From contig NZ_BBZK01000016.1 of the NCBI RefSeq assembly GCF_001748085.1, positions 1 through 47,034 of the forward strand: a DNA stretch of 47,034 nucleotides, read 5' to 3'. Numbering within the stretch: the stretch's first letter is position 1; every line of letters begins with the position of its first letter. The position numbers were made by a program, and so were the translations under genes. Below the pieces are notes generated by a model. It was not told the DNA's origin. It did not search any database and saw only the letters and a list, made by a program, of their open reading frames with translations. The stretch is from Streptomyces sp. TP-A0874. GTDB taxonomy: Bacteria; Actinomycetota; Actinomycetes; Streptomycetales; Streptomycetaceae. Below are positions 44,372 to 47,034 of this stretch, one piece after another.

Positions 44372-44666
44372 TGGGCGTCGTCCTCACCACCGCCACCGCG
44401 CTCGCAGCCGGCTACCCGCTCGGGCGGCTACGCCCGTGGCAGCGGCTGAGCGACTGAGCGACCGACCAGGTCCGCTTCACCGGGACGTGGTCCGGGGCGG
44501 CGCCGCCCGTCAGGCCGTCGTCGTCTTGGTCCACGCCGTCACCGCGCCCCGCACCAGCTGGCGCGTCATGCGCGCCCCGGCCACCGAGACCCGAGCGCAA
44601 ACGCCCGTACGCGATCCGGACTGGATCGCCAACCGCACCCGGACAGGCAAGGGAGGCACCCCGTGA
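44371..44666 (+). pseudogene. Broken small gene following the helicase
   Basis: The ATG overlaps the helicase stop (TAATG). The first frame reads 28 residues with a hydrophobic start and LGRLRPWQRLSD, then a stop at 44455. The rest of what looks like the same protein, RQAVVVLVHAVTAPRTSWRV and MRAP, appears in another frame that ends at 44666. A frameshift between 44436 and 44500 explains both. I remember similar small proteins behind HA helicases in Streptomyces, with no function assigned. Confidence 0.5.
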
Positions 44667-45430
44667 GCACCGAGCAGCACCACGCCGACGCGTACGGCCA
44701 GGAGCTGGCCCGCATCAGCCACCACCAGCACGAGGCCACGGCGGCGCGCTTCACCGTCTTCCAGGCCCCGGCCGCCGCCGGGATCGGACACGAGCAGGCC
44801 GACGACATCGTGGCGAAGCAGGAGGCCGGGGCGGTGGCCGGCGCCCACACCTGGATCTCCGAGAGCAGCCCTCCGCACAAGTCCGAGCCGCAGTTCGAGG
44901 ACGGCTGGTTCGCCGGGGTCCGCGACGTCGCCAGCTACCTGCTGCGCATCGCCGACACCACCGCCCACGCGGGGCGCGGGCGCGCCGCCCCAGCGCCATG
45001 CTGGTCGCCCACCTCCAGCAGCCAGCCTCCCGCACCCCGGAGGAGACGACGGCGGACGAACCCGCCCCGGCCTCGGTGCCGCCGCTGGAGGCGAAGGACG
45101 TCCTGGCGGCGGCGGAACGCTTCCCGTGGGCCGTGGCCGCGCCGGGGACGCGCCACTGGCCGGACGGGTCGGACTTCCTGGACGTCGCGCTGAGCGCGGT
45201 GGGCACCGAGGAACGCCCGGGGTTACATCGAGCGCCTGGAGGCGTTCGTGGAGGGGCACCGCGACCGCCTGGAAGAGCTGCTGCGCGCGTACGGGCCGGG
45301 CAGCAGGCCCGCCTCGCACGGCCGGTACGCCCTGGTCGGGCAGCCCGAGACCCTGGTCATCCTGGAGCGGATGGAGGCCGTGCCGTTCCTCCTGCACGGC
45401 CGGTGGGAGGAGGAGCTGGTGGCTTTGTTC
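44663..45430 (+). pseudogene. Frameshifted, 3'-truncated gene of unknown function
   Basis: GTG 44663 overlaps the previous stop. The first 100 residues are well composed (FEDGWFAGVRDVASYLLRIA). The frame then turns to arginine-rich filler, while a second frame from about 44990 gives good sequence (AKDVLAAAERFPWAVAAPGT). A third from about 45228 gives GYIERLEAFVEGHRDRLEEL and VILERMEAVPFLLHGRWEEE. Two indels thus break one gene of about 255 residues, and its end is cut by the IS21-type terminus at 45426. The protein is not one I recognise. Sequencing errors at GC runs could mimic one of the indels but not the truncation. Confidence 0.55.
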
Positions 45431-45565
45431 ACGAGTCGTGAAGCCAGTTGTTCATGGGTTTGGGAGACGCCCAGATCCACGGATGGGTGATGTTCACGAG
45501 TTTTGAAGGCGTTGGAAGGCTTGCCGGCACAGCATCAGGACGTTCCCGGGTGAAAGGTCCTGGTC

Positions 45566-45735
45566 ATGCCGCAGATGTCCAAGGTGGAGCTGTACGCGGC
45601 GATCCGGCGTGACCAGCGGGGCGGCATGTCGGTCCGTGCCTTGGAACGCAAGTACTGCGTGACGTGGCGGACGGTGCGGAAGGCGGTCGACTCCGCTTGG
45701 CCGGAGCCGCCGAAGAAGCTGCCGCCCCGGCCTTC
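45566..45735 (+). pseudogene. istA: istA fragment (N-terminus)
   Basis: ATG 45566 opens MPQMSKVELYAAIRRDQRGG, then MSVRALERKYCVTWRTVRKA and WPEPPKKLPPRPS, the N-terminal HTH of IS21 transposases. The family similarity stops near 45735, where the sequence jumps into the end of istB. About 57 of roughly 500 codons remain, so it cannot transpose. Confidence 0.75.
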
Positions 45736-45741
45736 GGCTGA

Positions 45742-45900
45742 GTCCTTCGGCGGCTGGACCAAGACCTTCACTGCCCCCGCCTCTGCGCGGCCATCGTCAA
45801 CCGCTTCACCTTCAACGGCACCATCATCGAAACCGGTACCGACTCCTACCGCCTCGCCAGCACTCGTGCACGAGCCGAAGAGCCCATCAAAGTCGGCTGA
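45742..45900 (+). pseudogene. istB: istB fragment (C-terminus)
   Basis: In the frame ending with TGA at 45898-45900 the sequence reads LRRLDQDLHCPRLCAAIVN, then RFTFNGTIIETGTDSYRLAS and TRARAEEP, the C-terminal end of IstB helper ATPases in Streptomyces IS21-type elements. All ATPase motifs are lost. Confidence 0.65.
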
Positions 45901-45954
45901 ACCTCTCCAGGGCGGTAGCACGATGACTTGACCAGTGCGCGAGAATCATCTGAC

Positions 45955-46481
45955 ATGACCTACTTAATCACCGCTGCTCACCCCGACGACGCTGTGGCGT
46001 TGGGGCCCTTGCACCTGCGGAACTGGCTCCAGAACTACCCCAACGCAGAAGCCGGCATCGATGAGTCCTGGATCCGTGAGCACCGCGCTTCGTCTGCTAC
46101 TGCGGAAGGAATCGAGCAGTGGGAGACTTCATTGAAGTAGCAAACCAGCACCCTGCCCCGCACTTCTGTCGTGTCGTGCGGTCTGAGACGGAGATCGTCG
46201 GCTATCTCTGTGGCCACTGGGACGAGTCGGTCACCCTCGGACCGATGTATCTGCTGAGCCATGCCCAAGGCCACGGACTCGGTGGCCGCCTGATGGCCGA
46301 GTTTTTCATCTGGGCAGGACCTGCACGCATCCGCTTGGGGGTCGCCGACTACAACAAACGGGCGATCCGGTTCTACCTACGCCACGGTTTCGAAATCACA
46401 GGTGAGCGTCACCTCTGGCGAGGAAGAATGCCCACCCTGCTTATGACCCGCGAGGCCCCAGCAACCGTTGACGTCAGCTGA
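45955..46481 (+). pseudogene. GNAT acetyltransferase with one frameshift
   Basis: ATG 45955 gives TYLITAAHPDDAVALGPLHL and RNWLQNYPNAEAGIDESWI, the start of a GNAT domain, and stops at 46140. The domain continues one frame over from about 46115: DFIEVANQHPAPHFCRVVR, EIVGYLCGHW, then the acetyl-CoA loop QGHGLGGRLM and YNKRAIRFYLRHGFEITGER. The slip lies in TGGGAGAC near 46121. Without it the protein would be about 175 residues and complete. It is a recent pseudogene or a sequencing slip. Confidence 0.75.
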
Positions 46482-46770
46482 GCCCAGCCACCGGGCCGGA
46501 CACACGGTCATGGCCCGCCGTCATTTCCCGTGAAAATCTCGAGCTGGGCTGGTCAACAACCGCCGTCGAAACTCTTCGAGAAACGCTGTCACTTGGAGTG
46601 AACGAAGCCAGTTAGCCTTGTTCACTTTCAGCAGCAGCGTTTATCGGCCTGTTTGGGAGGCGGCGGGTAATCTAATACTCTGCAGATGTGGACGAGAAAT
46701 AACGTGCGCTCAGGACGTTCGGGGCATGATCGGAGGACGACCGCGGATCTGTAAGGCGAGGAGGCACTGC
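46482..46770. other. Gene-free region before the last gene
   Basis: I see no gene. An AGTGAAC...GTTCACT pair lies near 46597-46627, and the block GAAGCCAGTT near 46606 repeats one in the IS left end (about 45440), possibly a further IS trace. An A+T-rich TAATCTAATACT stretch near 46669 is a candidate -10 area for the following gene. Confidence 0.4.
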
Positions 46771-47034
46771 GATGGTGATCAGAGGGCTGCATCCGGAGAG
46801 GACTGCCCGGCTTGAGGCGCTCGTGGATGAGTGCCGACCGCTGCTGACGAATGCTGGTGGAATGGCTGTCGTGCAGAGGCTGCTGACTGAGCGCCGGGTC
46901 GAGGTGCTCGACGCGGTCGTGATCACGCGCGAGCTACTGGGGGCTGGCCCCACGGCACTCGGGGAAGCGAAGACCATCGTTCTGACGAGTCCGGGCAGAG
47001 GCCGCGAGCTTCGAGTGCACGAGCAGTTCATGGA
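46771..47034 (+). CDS. Hypothetical protein, partial at the window end
   Basis: ATG 46771 follows GAGGAGG by about eight bases. At least 88 residues are encoded (LHPERTARLEALVDECRPLL, GRGRELRVHEQFM) before the window stops, with good codon use and no frame break. The N-terminal half is helical. I do not recognise it. It seems to be the first intact gene after the decayed zone. Confidence 0.6.

Larger units (their letters stand above)
45426..45900 (+). mobile_element. Internally deleted IS21-family element
   Basis: The left end has two copies of an 18-base terminal repeat, TGTTCACGAGTCGTGAAG (45426-45443) and TGTTCACGAGTTTTGAAG (45491-45508), as IS21 elements do. Then come the first 57 or so codons of istA, and almost directly after them the last 50 codons of istB. 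The whole middle (most of istA and istB) is missing. A clear right inverted end is not visible after 45900. Confidence 0.7.

Noticed and set aside
46618..46815. 65-codon frame with CRCGREITC
   Set aside because: Overlaps the better-supported gene at 46771 in another frame, has no ribosome-binding site and poor codon use.
1..47034. CRISPR array or tRNA genes
   Set aside because: No regularly spaced direct repeats and no cloverleaf with a CCA-adjacent TTC arm were seen on either strand; the Tn7-like operon has no Cas neighbours, so it is not a CRISPR-associated transposon.

Overview
The window is very GC-rich, with GTG/TTG starts, ATGA-type gene overlaps and the gene families of a Streptomyces (or close actinobacterial) linear replicon: a linear plasmid or the end of a linear chromosome. 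Three things point to linear DNA. The first 170 bases are a run of short hairpins with 3-base loops, as in Streptomyces telomeres. The first gene is a terminal-type DEAH helicase with helicase-associated (HA) repeats. A two-gene operon at 17.4-19.6 kb looks like a divergent tap-tpg telomere-replication pair. All calls come from reading the sequence; no database search was run.

Layout. 1-343: telomere-like hairpins. 344-3414: terminal helicase and a hypothetical gene. 3613-6456 (minus): a coupled trio of an NdpA-like nucleoid protein, a RelA/SpoT-type nucleotide synthetase and a four-helix membrane protein. 6831-7835: SEC-C protein. 7.85-8.07 kb: relic of another helicase. 8294-17349: complete Wadjet operon jetABCD (DUF2397/DUF2398/SMC/DUF2399 gene set). 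17445-19915 (minus): telomere-replication operon, preceded by a 26-bp perfect inverted repeat. 20.0-23.6 kb: small zinc proteins, a broken MarR gene, a UvrD-like helicase, and an XRE regulator with three candidate operator copies. 23956-25773: stand-alone Rad50-like ATPase with a CxxC/CxxC hook. 26045-29662 (minus): a double DEAH helicase whose second module is degenerate. 29877-35220: Tn7-like operon tniQ, a small Cys-rich ORF, tnsA, tnsB and tnsC. TnsB keeps an intact D-D-(35)-E triad, but TnsA has lost its catalytic acids and TnsC has altered Walker A and B motifs. 35566-41471: type II-like CBASS, made of a CD-NTase, separate E2 and E1 genes, a JAB peptidase, and two SAVED-type receptor/effector candidates (one membrane, one nuclease). 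41.9-46.5 kb: a decayed zone with an N-terminally truncated helicase, several frameshifted genes and an internally deleted IS21-type element. A partial gene runs off the right end.

Functionally this is a defence and replicon-maintenance island at the end of a linear replicon. Wadjet acts on circular plasmids, so a linear carrier should be spared. CBASS gives nucleotide-signalled abortive defence, and the RSH/membrane-protein operon could be a second nucleotide-signalling module. The strongest candidates for something undescribed are the Tn7-like operon with dead TnsA and atypical TnsC, the NdpA-RSH-4TM operon, the two-module helicase, and the CBASS locus with a split Cap2 and two SAVED genes.
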